DNA from: Acidobacteria bacterium RIFCSPLOWO2_12_FULL_68_19 | Lineage (GTDB): Bacteria; Acidobacteriota; Vicinamibacteria; Vicinamibacterales; UBA2999 | Length of the DNA: 64,000 nt | Assembly: GCA_001767525.1 (NCBI GenBank) | Contig: MELF01000017.1 | Span: 237,476 to 301,475, forward strand | Reading direction: 5' to 3' | Shown: one piece after another, positions 34,621 through 44,436 of the stretch | Position numbering within the stretch: the stretch's first letter is position 1 | Layout of the letters: every line of letters begins with the position of its first letter | The notes under the pieces: model-generated | Told to the model about the DNA's origin: nothing | The model's database searches: none | The model's input: the letters and a program-made list of their open reading frames with translations, nothing else | Program-made: the position numbers and the translations under genes

Positions 34621-36511
34621 CGCCCGCCGTCCGGAGCCGTTCCAGAATCAGCTCCGCCGCCTGAACGGGTGCGGCCGTCATCGTATCGATGTGGAGCTCG
34701 GGCTGCTCCGGGCGCTCGTACGGGGAATCGATGCCCGTGAAGTTCTTCAGCTCGCCGGCGCGCGCCTTCTTGTAGAGACCCTTCGGATCGCGCGCCTCCG
34801 CCACCTGCAGCGGCGCGTCGACGAACACTTCGAAGAACTCCCCGGGCTCCACGAGCTCGCGCGCCATTCGACGCTCCGCGCGAAACGGCGAGATGAAGGC
34901 CACGAGCACGATCAACCCCGCGTCCACCAGCAGCCGCGACAGCTCGGCCACGCGGCGGATGTTCTCCACCCGGTCGGCTTCGGTGAACCCGAGGTCCTTG
35001 TTCAGGCCGTGGCGCACGTTGTCGCCGTCGAGCACGTAGGTATGGCACCCGAGCGCATGCAGGCGCATCTCCACCAGATTCGCGATCGTCGACTTGCCGG
35101 CCCCCGAGAGGCCCGTGAACCAGACCACGCACGGCTTCTGTCCCTTGAGCGCCGCCCGCGCGCGCTTGTCGACGTCGAACCTCTGCCAGCGGACGTTCTG
35201 CGACCGGCGCAGCGCAAAGTGCAGCAGGCCGGCGCCGACCGTGTCGTTCGTCAGGCGATCGATCAGAATGAAGCCGCCCAACTCGCGGCTGACGCTGTAG
35301 GGCTCGAACACCACGGGGCGGCTCAACTCGAGGTCGCAGACGCCGATCTCGTTGAGGTCGAGCTGCCGCGCCGCGACGTGCTCGAGCGTGTTCACGTTGA
35401 CCTTGTACTTCAGCGGCGCCACCGTCGCCATCGCCGTCTGCGTGCCGAGCTTCATCAGGTAGGTTCGCCCCGGCAGCAGCGGCCGATCCTGCATCCAGAC
35501 GACGGTCGCCTGAAACTGGTCGGCCGTCGCGGGTGGCGCACCGGGATCCGCGAGCACATCCCCCCGACCGACGTCGAGCTCGTCGGCCAACGTGAGCGTG
35601 ACGGACTGCCCCGCGCTCGCGCCGCCGACCGGCCGATCGCCGACGAAGATCGCGGCGACGCGGCTCTGTCGGGCCGAAGGCATCACCGTCACCTCGTCGC
35701 CCACGCACACGGCGCCGCCGGCAATCATGCCCGCGACACCGCGGAAATCCTGGTTCGGACGAATGATCCGCTGCACCGGCAGCCGGAACGGCTGCGCCCT
35801 GAGGTCGGCGCCGGTGGGCGCGGCATCCAGGCACGCCAGCATCGCCTGCCCCGAATACCAGGGCATCGCGGCGCTACGCGCCACCACGTTGTCGCCGTGA
35901 ACCGCCGCTATTGGAACGCACGTCACGTCGGCGACGTCGAGCTTGGCGCAGAACTCGCGGTAGTCGGTCTCGATCCGCTGAAAGGCCTCCCGCGAGTAGG
36001 CGACCAGGTCCATCTTGTTCACCGCCAGCACGACGCGCCGCACGCCGAGCAGCGACAGCAGGTAGGTGTGCCGCCGAGTCTGTGTGAGCACCCCCTTCCG
36101 GGCGTCGACGAGCACGACGGCCAGATCCGCCGTCGAGGCGCCGGTGACCATATTGCGGGTGTACTGCTCGTGGCCGGGGGCGTCGGCGAGGATGAAGGCG
36201 CGCGCCGCCGTTGTGAAATGCCGATAGGCGACGTCGATGGTGATGCCTTGCTCCCGTTCGGCCGTCAGGCCGTCGGTGACCAGCGCGAAATCGAGATCGC
36301 CGCCGCGCGTGCCGAGCGCCCGCGAGTCGGCCTCGAGGGCGGCACGCTGATCGTCGAGCAGCGCCTTCGACTCGTGGAGCAGCCGCCCGATGAGCGTCGA
36401 CTTGCCGTCGTCGACGCTGCCGCAGATCACCAGTCTGACCAACGGCTTGGCAGAATATTCGCGCACGAATCGTTCGACCTCTGCCGCGCTGGCGTCGGCG
36501 CCTTCGCGCAT
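34604..36511 (-). CDS. cysNC: Sulfate adenylyltransferase large subunit fused to APS kinase (CysNC)
   Basis: A 635-residue bifunctional protein. The N-terminal GTPase part has the P-loop GSVDDGKST at 31-39, the switch [13 protein letters not shown] and VNKMD, as in CysN. The C-terminal part from about 461 is APS kinase with GLSGAGKST at 467-475, [15 protein letters not shown] and the [20 protein letters not shown] lid region. With CysD it makes APS from sulfate and ATP and then PAPS, the sulfate donor. The ATG shares one base with the cysD stop (TGATG). The sulfotransferase divergent from cysD is the likely consumer. Similar NodQ-type fusions serve sulfation of surface glycans. Confidence 0.95.
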   Translation of the reverse strand: MREGADASAAEVERFVREYSAKPLVRLVICGSVDDGKSTLIGRLLHESKALLDDQRAALEADSRALGTRGGDLDFALVTDGLTAEREQGITIDVAYRHFTTAARAFILADAPGHEQYTRNMVTGASTADLAVVLVDARKGVLTQTRRHTYLLSLLGVRRVVLAVNKMDLVAYSREAFQRIETDYREFCAKLDVADVTCVPIAAVHGDNVVARSAAMPWYSGQAMLACLDAAPTGADLRAQPFRLPVQRIIRPNQDFRGVAGMIAGGAVCVGDEVTVMPSARQSRVAAIFVGDRPVGGASAGQSVTLTLADELDVGRGDVLADPGAPPATADQFQATVVWMQDRPLLPGRTYLMKLGTQTAMATVAPLKYKVNVNTLEHVAARQLDLNEIGVCDLELSRPVVFEPYSVSRELGGFILIDRLTNDTVGAGLLHFALRRSQNVRWQRFDVDKRARAALKGQKPCVVWFTGLSGAGKSTIANLVEMRLHALGCHTYVLDGDNVRHGLNKDLGFTEADRVENIRRVAELSRLLVDAGLIVLVAFISPFRAERRMARELVEPGEFFEVFVDAPLQVAEARDPKGLYKKARAGELKNFTGIDSPYERPEQPELHIDTMTAAPVQAAELILERLRTAGVIPPG

Positions 36512-37470
36512 CAGAAATAACCGTCCCTCTTCTTCTGTTCCATCGACGAGGGCTGGTCGTGATCGATGAGCCGCCCCTGCCGCTCGGACGTCCGGATGGT
36601 CAGCATCTCCCGAATGAGCGCGGGCAGGGTCTCCGCGTCGCTCTCGATGCCCGCGCTCAACGGATAGCAGCCGAGCGTCCGGAACCGCACCTTTCTGAGC
36701 TCGAACCGCTCGCCCGCGTCCAGCCGCATGCGGTCGTCGTCGACCATGATCCATCCGCCCGCCCGCCGGACGACAGGCCGCGGCTTCGCGAAATAGAGCG
36801 GCACGACCGGGATGCGCTCGAGATGGATGTAGAGCCAGACGTCGAGCTCGGTCCAGTTCGACAGCGGGAAGATGCGGACGGTCTCGCCCGCGGTGGTGCG
36901 GGCGTTGTAGAGCCGCCACAGTTCCGGGCGCTGACGCTTCGGATCCCACCGGTGCTGCGAGCGAACCGACACGACCCGCTCCTTCGCGCGGGACTTCTCC
37001 TCGTCGCGGCGCGCGCCGCCGAACGCGGCGTCGAAGCCGTGGGCGTCGAGCGCCTGCTTGAGCGCCTGCGTCTTCATGACTTCGGTGTACAGCGCCGACC
37101 CGTGGTCGAACGGATTGATGCCGTCCCTGAGTCCCGCTTCGTTCGTATGGACGATCAGCTCGAGCCCGTCGCGCCTCGCGGTCTCATCCCGGAAGGCAAT
37201 CATCTCGCGGAATTTCCACGTCGTGTCCACGTGCAGGAGCGGGAACGGCAGATTGCCCGGAAAGAACGCCTTGCGGGCAAGGTGCAGCATCACCGAGCTG
37301 TCCTTCCCGATCGAATAGAGCATCACCGGCCGTCGGCATTCGGCGGCCACCTCACGCATGATGTGGATGCTCTCGGCCTCCAGCCGCTGAAGGTGGGTCT
37401 GGCTCGGCAACGGCGCGCCTGAGCGAGGGGTCGCGATCGTCTCGGTGTGCGTCATTCGCGATTGAGCCAT
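36511..37470 (-). CDS. cysD: Sulfate adenylyltransferase small subunit
   Basis: About 319 residues. [21 protein letters not shown] is the PP-loop of the ATP-pyrophosphatase fold, followed by [34 protein letters not shown] and [16 protein letters not shown], all standard CysD blocks. It forms ATP sulfurylase with CysN. The start may be ATG 37470 or ATG 37455; neither has a good ribosome site. It ends [12 protein letters not shown], the usual CysD tail. It is followed at once by cysNC, and a sulfotransferase is read the other way from about 75 bases upstream, so this is a sulfation unit and not only a cysteine pathway. Confidence 0.95.
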   Translation of the reverse strand: MAQSRMTHTETIATPRSGAPLPSQTHLQRLEAESIHIMREVAAECRRPVMLYSIGKDSSVMLHLARKAFFPGNLPFPLLHVDTTWKFREMIAFRDETARRDGLELIVHTNEAGLRDGINPFDHGSALYTEVMKTQALKQALDAHGFDAAFGGARRDEEKSRAKERVVSVRSQHRWDPKRQRPELWRLYNARTTAGETVRIFPLSNWTELDVWLYIHLERIPVVPLYFAKPRPVVRRAGGWIMVDDDRMRLDAGERFELRKVRFRTLGCYPLSAGIESDAETLPALIREMLTIRTSERQGRLIDHDQPSSMEQKKRDGYF

Positions 37471-37545
37471 GCAGGCGGCGCGGCCATTGTAGCGCGCGGC
37501 CGGCAACCATGCGTGGGGCGCGGGTCGCGCGGCGAGGGACACGTT

Positions 37546-38523
37546 ATGATGGAGCTCGTGAAACGCCTTCGACGCGTGAAGAAGCGTTTCGTCAGAAAAG
37601 TGCGCCGCCTGCACGAAGGCTTCACCGAGCGTCTGCGCGCGCTGCGCCATCATTCTGTCTGGGGGGAGCCGCGCCTGCTCGAGATGGCCGCGGCCGGCGC
37701 GACGACCACGCTCCCCTATCCGCATTTCATCATCATCGGCGCGCCGAAATGCGGGACGTCATGGCTCCAGGGCGCACTCGGACAGCACCGGCACATCATC
37801 GTCGTGCCCGACGAGATCGAATATTTCTCCTCGAATCTCGACAAGTACCCGCTCGCCTGGTATCTGGATCATTTCGCACAGCGCATCAGGACCGAGTCGA
37901 CCGGCAAGGCGACGCCCTGGCTCGTTGGGGAAAAAAGCGCCCGCTACTGCTCGATTCCATTCGATCGCATCGCGCTCGTCCACCGGCTGCTGCCGGATGC
38001 GCGGCTCGTCCTGATGACGCGGGACCCGGTGTCCAGGCACTGGTCACACGCCAAGCAGTACTATTCCAAGCCGCGCGTGGCGAAGCGGGAGGGCGGCGAC
38101 GTGCTGTCGGTCCCGCGCAAGCGGCTGTTCGGGTTCCTGACGAGAACCCGCATCCTCGGCGAGTTCTCGTCGATGATCGCCAACTGGACGTCCGTCTATC
38201 CGGCCGAGCGGCTCCTCATCGTCTCGCAGGAGCATGCGCTGGCCAGCCCGCGCGCCACCTTCGACGCCGTGCTCGGATATTTGGGACTGCCGGCAGACTA
38301 CGACCCGGCGTCCATCCCCCTTCTCTCGAAGCAGAGAAATCGCGGACCAAGCATTCCCGTGCCCGAGGATGTCGCAGCGTTCCTGGACGAGATGTATGCG
38401 GCCGAACGGCAACGGCTCCGGGCCCTCCTGGACAACCGTGCGATCGTGACGGCCGCAGAGACGATCGGCGGGGTGAATCGCCTCGTTGCAGGTGAGGCCT
38501 GCCAGCCGACCGCCTCACGGTAG
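37546..38523 (+). CDS. PAPS-dependent sulfotransferase
   Basis: A 325-residue enzyme with the 5'-phosphosulfate loop [16 protein letters not shown] at 63-78 and the 3'-phosphate site [20 protein letters not shown] at about 157. The first 35 residues are strongly basic. This is the carbohydrate sulfotransferase type; it moves sulfate from PAPS to a hydroxyl or amino group of a sugar. GAGGG lies eight bases before the ATG at 37546, which decides the start. It is transcribed away from cysD and cysNC, which make its donor, and sits within the polysaccharide locus, so the exported polymer is probably sulfated. Confidence 0.9.
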   Translation: MMELVKRLRRVKKRFVRKVRRLHEGFTERLRALRHHSVWGEPRLLEMAAAGATTTLPYPHFIIIGAPKCGTSWLQGALGQHRHIIVVPDEIEYFSSNLDKYPLAWYLDHFAQRIRTESTGKATPWLVGEKSARYCSIPFDRIALVHRLLPDARLVLMTRDPVSRHWSHAKQYYSKPRVAKREGGDVLSVPRKRLFGFLTRTRILGEFSSMIANWTSVYPAERLLIVSQEHALASPRATFDAVLGYLGLPADYDPASIPLLSKQRNRGPSIPVPEDVAAFLDEMYAAERQRLRALLDNRAIVTAAETIGGVNRLVAGEACQPTASR

Positions 38524-40414
38524 TCACCGGAAGCACGGGAAAGAGAAGCCACCAAACTGCCCCGTCGGCCGCCGCCTCGCATCCACCAGCACCAGGCCGC
38601 GGCTGCCTTCCAGCTCGACATAGTGCTGGCGGAAATGCTCGTGGATTCGCGGGTATCGCTTCAGGTCGTCGAGGACTGGATCGTGAGTCGAGTAGGCGAA
38701 CGGCACGGATTGACGACCGAGCAGTTCGAGCAACTGCTGTTCCTGCCGCGCGTCCGAGCGCCAGCCGTCGTGCCAGAAGACGTGGCCGCCGGCGACCGAC
38801 CGCTCGACGTAGTAGCCGACCTGAAACGGCGTCTGGCCCGTGACGAGCACGCGATCGCCAGGCGCCGTACAGTCGCGGATATACCGCAGGAGCACGCGCA
38901 CGGCATCCACGTCCCGCTCGTGCCATTGCGCGGGATCCAGCCCGAGCACTTCATCGCGAGGGGCGAACCCGTCGATCGGCGGTGACGCGGTCAGCTCCGC
39001 GAACACGTCGGGCAGTTCGGGAGCCAGCCTCCAGGGCGAGAAGATGAGCGAGGGGCGCGCGAACACGAAGGTGGCGACGCCGGTCACCACGAGCAGCCCG
39101 GCGACGACGGCTATCCGGAAGGCCCGGACACGCGAGAAGCCGGGTGCTCAGGGCCGCCGTGAGGGGAGCGACCACCGTCACATAGCTCGGATCCAGGAAG
39201 AGGCGCCAGTCGATGACGCCGAGCAACGTGGCGGCAACCACGATGCGGTACACGCCGGGCGAGACCGGTTCGCGCAAACGCCGGCTGCGCAGGACCTCGA
39301 GTCCCGCGCCGACCAACAGAAGCACCGGAACGAGCAGCGCCACCTGCTGCAGCCACAGCACGCTGTCGTCAGGCGCCGGCAGCCGCCACCGCAGCTCCGA
39401 CAGGCGCTGCCAATCGAGGCCGGAGGCGTTGTTGATCACGGCCTGGAGCCCGAGCAGACGCGGGTCGAGACGGTTCTGCGCCTCGTACTCCCAGCGGCCC
39501 TTCCCGTCCGGTCCGTTCACCAGGCGAAGCCCGTAATCCGCCGCGATCCTGGTCCGCTGTGCCTCGTCCACGTGCTCCAGCCACTCAAAGCTCACTACGC
39601 CTGCCTCGGGCTGCGGAGGCTCCTCAGGGGTCAGCGTCCGAATGGGGTTCATGGTCAGCAGCGACGGGTAGGGGTTGCGGTAGTGGCGCCCGAGGGCGTA
39701 CCGCTCGTAGCGTGACCGGATGTATTCAGGGAGTCCTTCGCTCGAGTGGACGAGGATCAGCCACGGCGCCAGCAACGCGAGCGCCGTCGCGGCAGCGGCG
39801 CCGCCCTCCATCATCCAGGACCGCAGATTTCGCGACGACGGCGCGACGAGGCGCGTGAGGACGATGGCGAGCACGGTGGCGCCGGCGACGTACACGCCGT
39901 GGTCGTGCCTGAAGAGGAACGCCGCCGTCGTCGCCGCTCCCACCATGGCGGCGCGACCCGGTCGGGGCGCGTCCATGTAGCGCCACATCAACCACGTCGC
40001 CACCGGATACAGCAGCAGCTTCGGGTAGTGATACGTCGCCGTCGTCGCCGTCAGCGGCAACGCGAAGGCCAGCATCACGAGCGACCAGACGATCGATCCT
40101 GACGCGCGAAGGCCCACGTGAAACGCAATCACCGAGCCGGCGATGATGCCAAGCCACTGGACGGCGAATTCGCCGACGAGACGGTTCCCGACGAGCGTCT
40201 GCGCGGCGAGCGACACGAGCGCCTGCAGCGGAATGCCCCACTCGAAGAAGTCACGGTAGGGGTGGTCGCCCGCGCCGAGCGCGGTGGCTTCCCACAGCGA
40301 GTAGAAGTTCGTGTCGTAGATCTGATGCCCGGCGGTGAGGACGAGCACACCGGCATCGAGGAGAGCCACGAGCAGCAGCAGTGAACGTGAACCCATGGAT
40401 GGCGGAACGGCCAT
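38524..40414 (-). pseudogene. GT-C-like membrane protein (paralogue 2), frameshifted
   Basis: The first frame runs from ATG 40414 through YDTNFYSLWEATALGAGDHP then YRDFFEWG, many spans, the extracytoplasmic VVSFEWLEHVDEAQRTRIAADY segment and PLTAALSTRLLACPG, then turns into nonsense. A second frame picks up at about 39125 with FRIAVVAGLLVVTGVATFVF and carries the soluble tail to the end at FSFPCFR. The intact paralogue 40439-42427 joins these two parts without a break. The shift falls in a short run of C/G (about 39122-39126) and needs one extra or two missing bases. It is either a real lesion or an assembly error; in the second case the gene encodes a normal GT-C-like protein of about 625 residues. 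Confidence 0.75.
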
Positions 40415-40438
40415 CGCGACTGGTGTCGATGTTACAGT

Positions 40439-42427
40439 ATGAGCGGCTCGATGCGGATCGGCGCACCCACTGATTACCCGCGTTCACACGGGCCGGCACA
40501 TGCTGCGGTCCTCGCGCTCGTCTCGGTGGCGGCCGCCGCCGTGCTCCTGCTCACGGGCAGTGCGCAGCTCTACGACACCAACTTCCAGACCCTGTGGGAA
40601 GCCACAGAGCTGTTGGCCGGCGATCACCCGTACCGCGATTTCTTCGAGTGGGGCCTGCCGCTCCAGGCCGTTGTCTCCGCCGCCGCACAGATTCTCACAG
40701 GTCATCGACTGATTGGCGAGTTCCTGGTTCAGTGGATCGTCATCGTCGCGGGCGTGCTCATCTCGCTTCACCTGGCCCTCCGGCTGTCGCGCTCGATCGC
40801 GGCATCGCTCGTGACGATGGGGCTGGCGGTGATTCTGCTGGCGGCAACCCCCACGTATCACTATCCGAAGCTCTTCTTCTATCCGCTGGCGGTCTGGTTG
40901 TCGTGGCGGTACATCGAGCAGCCCGGCATCGGACGCGCCGTCGCCCTCGGCGTGACGACGGCGCTGGCGTTCCTGTTCAGGCACGACCACGGTGTGTACA
41001 TCGGCGTGCTGGCCGTCGTGGCGTTCGCCCTGGCGCGAGCCGCCGTCCCGGCGTCGAGACGCCTGCGCTCCATGTTCGCCGAGAGCGGCGCCTACACCGC
41101 GGCGGCGACCGTCATCCTCGCGCCATGGCTGATCGTGGTGCAGCTGAACGAGGGCGTTCCCGAATACGTGCGCGCCCGGACGTCCCTCTACGAGGACTGG
41201 GCGGCGACCGATTCTCCGTTTCTGGCGTTGCTCGAGATGAACCCGATTCGGACGCTGGTCGGCGAGCGATCCATGACGCCGACGCCAGCCGCCGTCAGCA
41301 TCACCTGGGACGGGCATGTCGATGCGGCGAGACGTGCGGAACTGGAGCGTCGATACAGGCTGCGTCCCCTGCACGACGGTCCCGACGACACCGGCCGGTG
41401 GCGCTATGAAGTACCGAACGTCTACGACGCGGCGCTGTGGGATCTACGCGACGAGATGGAGAACGCCGATTCGGCCGAGGGATTCAGGTGGGAGCGCCTC
41501 GAGCGCCTGCGCTCGCCTTTCCTCGTTCCGACCCGCGAGGCCGCCGAGTTGTGGCTTCTTCAGCTGGCGCTGCTGATGCCCATCCTGCTGTTGATCTCCG
41601 CGGGGATCGACTTCCTGCGCGCCTCCGCCACCGGCACATCGATTCCCCAGGACTGCGTCCGACTGGCGGCCGCCGGCGCGTTCCTGATTGCCGTCGAAAG
41701 CTCACTCTTCCGCGAAACGTCCTATGTCATGGCGGTGATCCCGATGACGGCCGCGCTGGGTGCAGGGTTGCTCACCCGCCGAACCGCCGCTTCACCCGCC
41801 TACGCCAGACTGGGCGCGTTCTGGGCCGCGAGCCGGCACGCCGTTGCGGCGGTCCTGCTGATCGTCACGAGCCTCGCCACGTTCTCCTACGTCAGGGGCA
41901 CCGGCATCTTCAATCCGATCGATCGGGCCCGCACGATCCCGTCGCTGTTCGCAGCGCTGACAACGTCTCCGCCGATCGACGCGTACCAGCCCTCTGCCGC
42001 GGCGCGCCTCTACGACCGCCAGACGTGGGACGGCGGCGCGGTGGACAAGGGGAGGCTACTCGTGCGGTACCTGCACGAGTGCACCCTCCCGGACGATCGG
42101 ATCCTGGTCACGGGCTCGACGCCGTACCACATCACCTATTACACGAACCGGCGTATCGCCGGGGGCCACCTGTTCTGGCATCACGGCTGGCGCTCGGACC
42201 CGGTTCGTGAAGCGAAGGTGTTCGCCATCCTGCAGGCGCAGTCGGTGCCGTTTGCGCTCTCGACGCACGATCCCGTGCTCAACGACCTGCGACGCTATCC
42301 GACGATCCATGAATACTTCCTGAAGCACTACGTCGAGCTCGACGGGACACGCGGGCTCGTGCTGGTCGACACGCGGCGGCAGCCAACCAGCACGTTCGGT
42401 CGCCTCGGTTTTCCGTGTTTCCGATGA
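40439..42427 (+). CDS. GT-C-like membrane protein (paralogue 3), ends in PCFR
   Basis: A 662-residue intact copy. Shared blocks: YDTNFQTLWEATELLAGDHP then YRDFFEWG after span 1, TPTYHYPKLFFYPLAVWLSW, FLFRHDHGVYIGVL, an extra soluble segment with VSITWDGHVDAARRAELERRY, and the soluble tail DRILVTGSTPYHITYYTNR ending GFPCFR. It lies only 24 bases from the divergent frameshifted paralogue, so their promoters overlap; a TACAGT stands directly before the ATG. Likely role: transfer of a lipid-linked sugar on the outer side of the inner membrane. It ends four bases from the convergent GT2 gene. Confidence 0.75.
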   Translation: MSGSMRIGAPTDYPRSHGPAHAAVLALVSVAAAAVLLLTGSAQLYDTNFQTLWEATELLAGDHPYRDFFEWGLPLQAVVSAAAQILTGHRLIGEFLVQWIVIVAGVLISLHLALRLSRSIAASLVTMGLAVILLAATPTYHYPKLFFYPLAVWLSWRYIEQPGIGRAVALGVTTALAFLFRHDHGVYIGVLAVVAFALARAAVPASRRLRSMFAESGAYTAAATVILAPWLIVVQLNEGVPEYVRARTSLYEDWAATDSPFLALLEMNPIRTLVGERSMTPTPAAVSITWDGHVDAARRAELERRYRLRPLHDGPDDTGRWRYEVPNVYDAALWDLRDEMENADSAEGFRWERLERLRSPFLVPTREAAELWLLQLALLMPILLLISAGIDFLRASATGTSIPQDCVRLAAAGAFLIAVESSLFRETSYVMAVIPMTAALGAGLLTRRTAASPAYARLGAFWAASRHAVAAVLLIVTSLATFSYVRGTGIFNPIDRARTIPSLFAALTTSPPIDAYQPSAAARLYDRQTWDGGAVDKGRLLVRYLHECTLPDDRILVTGSTPYHITYYTNRRIAGGHLFWHHGWRSDPVREAKVFAILQAQSVPFALSTHDPVLNDLRRYPTIHEYFLKHYVELDGTRGLVLVDTRRQPTSTFGRLGFPCFR

Positions 42428-42431
42428 GACG

Positions 42432-43664
42432 CTAACGGTCGGCAGGGGTCGGCGCCGCGTCGGCCTTCGAGATTTCGCCGAGCATTCGCCGCCGTTTCTC
42501 GGTGCGGACGCCCACGATGCGAAGGAGCAGGCCAGACATCATCAGCTGCAGGCCCACGAGAAACATGCTCCCGCCCGTCAGCACGTACGACCAGTGCTCC
42601 TGGATGGTTCCGGTCGTCAGGTACTGAATCAGCGCCCGATGGTTCAGCGCGACCGCCCCGAGACACAGCGTGGGCCCGAGGACGCGGCCGATCCTCATCA
42701 CCGGCGAGCGCAGGAACAGCCGTCCCAGGAGGCTTCGCCGGTCCGGGGCTTCCCCGAAGGACTGCGCCAGGATCGCGTTCGAAAAGAGGCCGAAATTGAT
42801 GATGTGCAAACCGCTGACCGCCAGCACTGAAATCGTGATGAGCCGGTAGAGTTCGCGGTCCTCGACGCGTCGGTAGTGCAGGTAGTAGAGAACAGGATCG
42901 ATGCTCAGGTACACGCCGGCGACGATGCACGCGATCCCGAGCGGGCCGATGAACTTCAGCGGATTGTACGAAATCGCCACGCCGACGATGGAACCGAGGA
43001 AGGCGAGGCCGTCGGCCATGACGCGCAGCTTCGATTGGCCCACACGCGCGAAATACGGCGTCGGCACTTCCAGCACCCGCAGCCCCTTCTGCATCGTCAC
43101 CGTGCTCATCGCGACGATGAAATTGAACCCGTCGGGAAGATCGAGGATGTCGGCGAGAATCGAGCGGGGAAACACCCGAATACCGCTCGCACAATCGGTG
43201 ACTCGCGCCTCGATGACCCACGACAGCAGCCGCGCGAACAGCCAGTTCCCGAGCGCCCGGATTCTGGGCATCCCGCCTTCGGGGTCGGACACGCGCGCGC
43301 CGACCACGACGTCCGCCCGGCGCTCCAGTACCGGTTGCACCAGCGCCGGCAGCATTTCGGGTGGATACGTCGCGTCCGCGTCGAGAAAGGCCAGGTAGTC
43401 GCCCTGCGCGCTGGCAAAGCCGGTCTTGAGTGCGGCGCCATATCCTCTGTTGACGTCGTGCCGAATCAGCTTGACCGACCTGATGGCACCGGCGACCGCC
43501 GCCGTCGCGTCAGTCGAGCCGTCGTCGACGACAATCACCTCGACAGCGGTAATGCCGGGATGCTGGCGGCGGACCTCCTCTCCCGCCGCGAGGACCCGCT
43601 CGAGCACGGCGGCGAGGCCCTGTTCCTCGTTGAACGAAGGAACGACTACCGACAGTCGAGCCAT
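42432..43664 (-). CDS. GT2 polyprenyl-phosphate-type glycosyltransferase with C-terminal membrane spans
   Basis: A 410-residue protein. Residues 1-230 are a DPM1/ArnC-like catalytic domain: LSVVVPSFNEEQGLAAVLER, VIVVDDGSTD, YLAFLDADATYPPE (DAD as the DXD site) and DCASGIRVFP. The rest has about four hydrophobic spans (GLAFLGSIVGVAISY, IACIVAGVYLSI, ITISVLAVSGLHIINFGL, YVLTGGSMFLVGLQLMMSGL). Such enzymes charge a polyprenyl-phosphate with a sugar, which could feed the GT-C-like proteins nearby. It is the last gene of the minus-strand run that starts at 48906, 13 bases after the PLOD-like gene. Confidence 0.85.
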   Translation of the reverse strand: MARLSVVVPSFNEEQGLAAVLERVLAAGEEVRRQHPGITAVEVIVVDDGSTDATAAVAGAIRSVKLIRHDVNRGYGAALKTGFASAQGDYLAFLDADATYPPEMLPALVQPVLERRADVVVGARVSDPEGGMPRIRALGNWLFARLLSWVIEARVTDCASGIRVFPRSILADILDLPDGFNFIVAMSTVTMQKGLRVLEVPTPYFARVGQSKLRVMADGLAFLGSIVGVAISYNPLKFIGPLGIACIVAGVYLSIDPVLYYLHYRRVEDRELYRLITISVLAVSGLHIINFGLFSNAILAQSFGEAPDRRSLLGRLFLRSPVMRIGRVLGPTLCLGAVALNHRALIQYLTTGTIQEHWSYVLTGGSMFLVGLQLMMSGLLLRIVGVRTEKRRRMLGEISKADAAPTPADR

Positions 43665-43677
43665 GTGTCGTTCTCGT

Positions 43678-44436
43678 TCATGGAAGGCGCAGGTCCGGCT
43701 GGTTCAACACGACCACGCTCCCGTCCACCCGGTTGATGTTCTGGAACAGCACGCAGCGGTGGTCGAGGCGGATCCGTGGGAAGAAGTGTCGATAGGCGGC
43801 CTTGTAGCGCACCTGGTCCGATTTCCCGTGCTTCTCGACAGACAGCGCCGCGCAGTACGCCGCGAGCTCCCTGGCGAATGAGGCGTACGCCACCCAGACG
43901 CCGGAGTTCAGGCAGGGGAAGAATTCACCTGGGGCGACCTCCTCATCGAATCGAGGCAGATCGGCGGGCCAGTGGTTCCGCTCGGCGTTGAACAGCGCCT
44001 CGCAGTCGAAGGTCTTGAACACCTCGACGAGCCGCGCGATGTCACCGGTAAGGATGACGTCCGCCGAATCCACGATCAACACGTACTTGCGCACCGACGC
44101 CGTGTTCAGGTGGTCGAGCAGCAGCGGGATCTTGAGACTGTTCCTCCATTTCTTCGTTGCTCCTCTCAAGGCGGTGATCTCGTTGACGCCGTTGCGTCGC
44201 AGACTCTCTTCGAAGATGCCAAGACGCTTCCCGGCATGGTCGAGAGTACCGCCGCTGTTGAAGGTGATGACCGCGAGGTCCGGATCGAGACGTGTGTCGA
44301 TCCGCCAATTGTCGGCGGCCTGCAACAGGGTCGGCCACAACGGCAGGTGTTCGGCCTTGCCCGAGGCGTGCACCAGTACTGGGTACGTGTCGAACAGTCT
44401 GTTCCGCACCAACGGTATCCGCTCTGTCGCCATCAT
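43678..44436 (-). CDS. PLOD-like glycosyltransferase (copy 1)
   Basis: A 252-residue GT-A-type protein. YVLIVDSADVILTGD takes the DXD place, then FNAERNHWPAD, FPCLNSGVWVAYA and IRLDHRCVLFQNIN. This order (DXD-like, AExxxWP, LNSGxW, LDxxxxxFQ) is that of the glucosyltransferase domain of procollagen-lysine enzymes and related bacterial glycosyltransferases. The amino end RNRLFDTYPVLVHASGKAEH is almost shared with 49024-49791. The ATG at 44436 overlaps the stop of 44433-45305 (ATGA). It should add a hexose to the polymer or an intermediate; donor unknown. Confidence 0.75.
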   Translation of the reverse strand: MMATERIPLVRNRLFDTYPVLVHASGKAEHLPLWPTLLQAADNWRIDTRLDPDLAVITFNSGGTLDHAGKRLGIFEESLRRNGVNEITALRGATKKWRNSLKIPLLLDHLNTASVRKYVLIVDSADVILTGDIARLVEVFKTFDCEALFNAERNHWPADLPRFDEEVAPGEFFPCLNSGVWVAYASFARELAAYCAALSVEKHGKSDQVRYKAAYRHFFPRIRLDHRCVLFQNINRVDGSVVVLNQPDLRLP

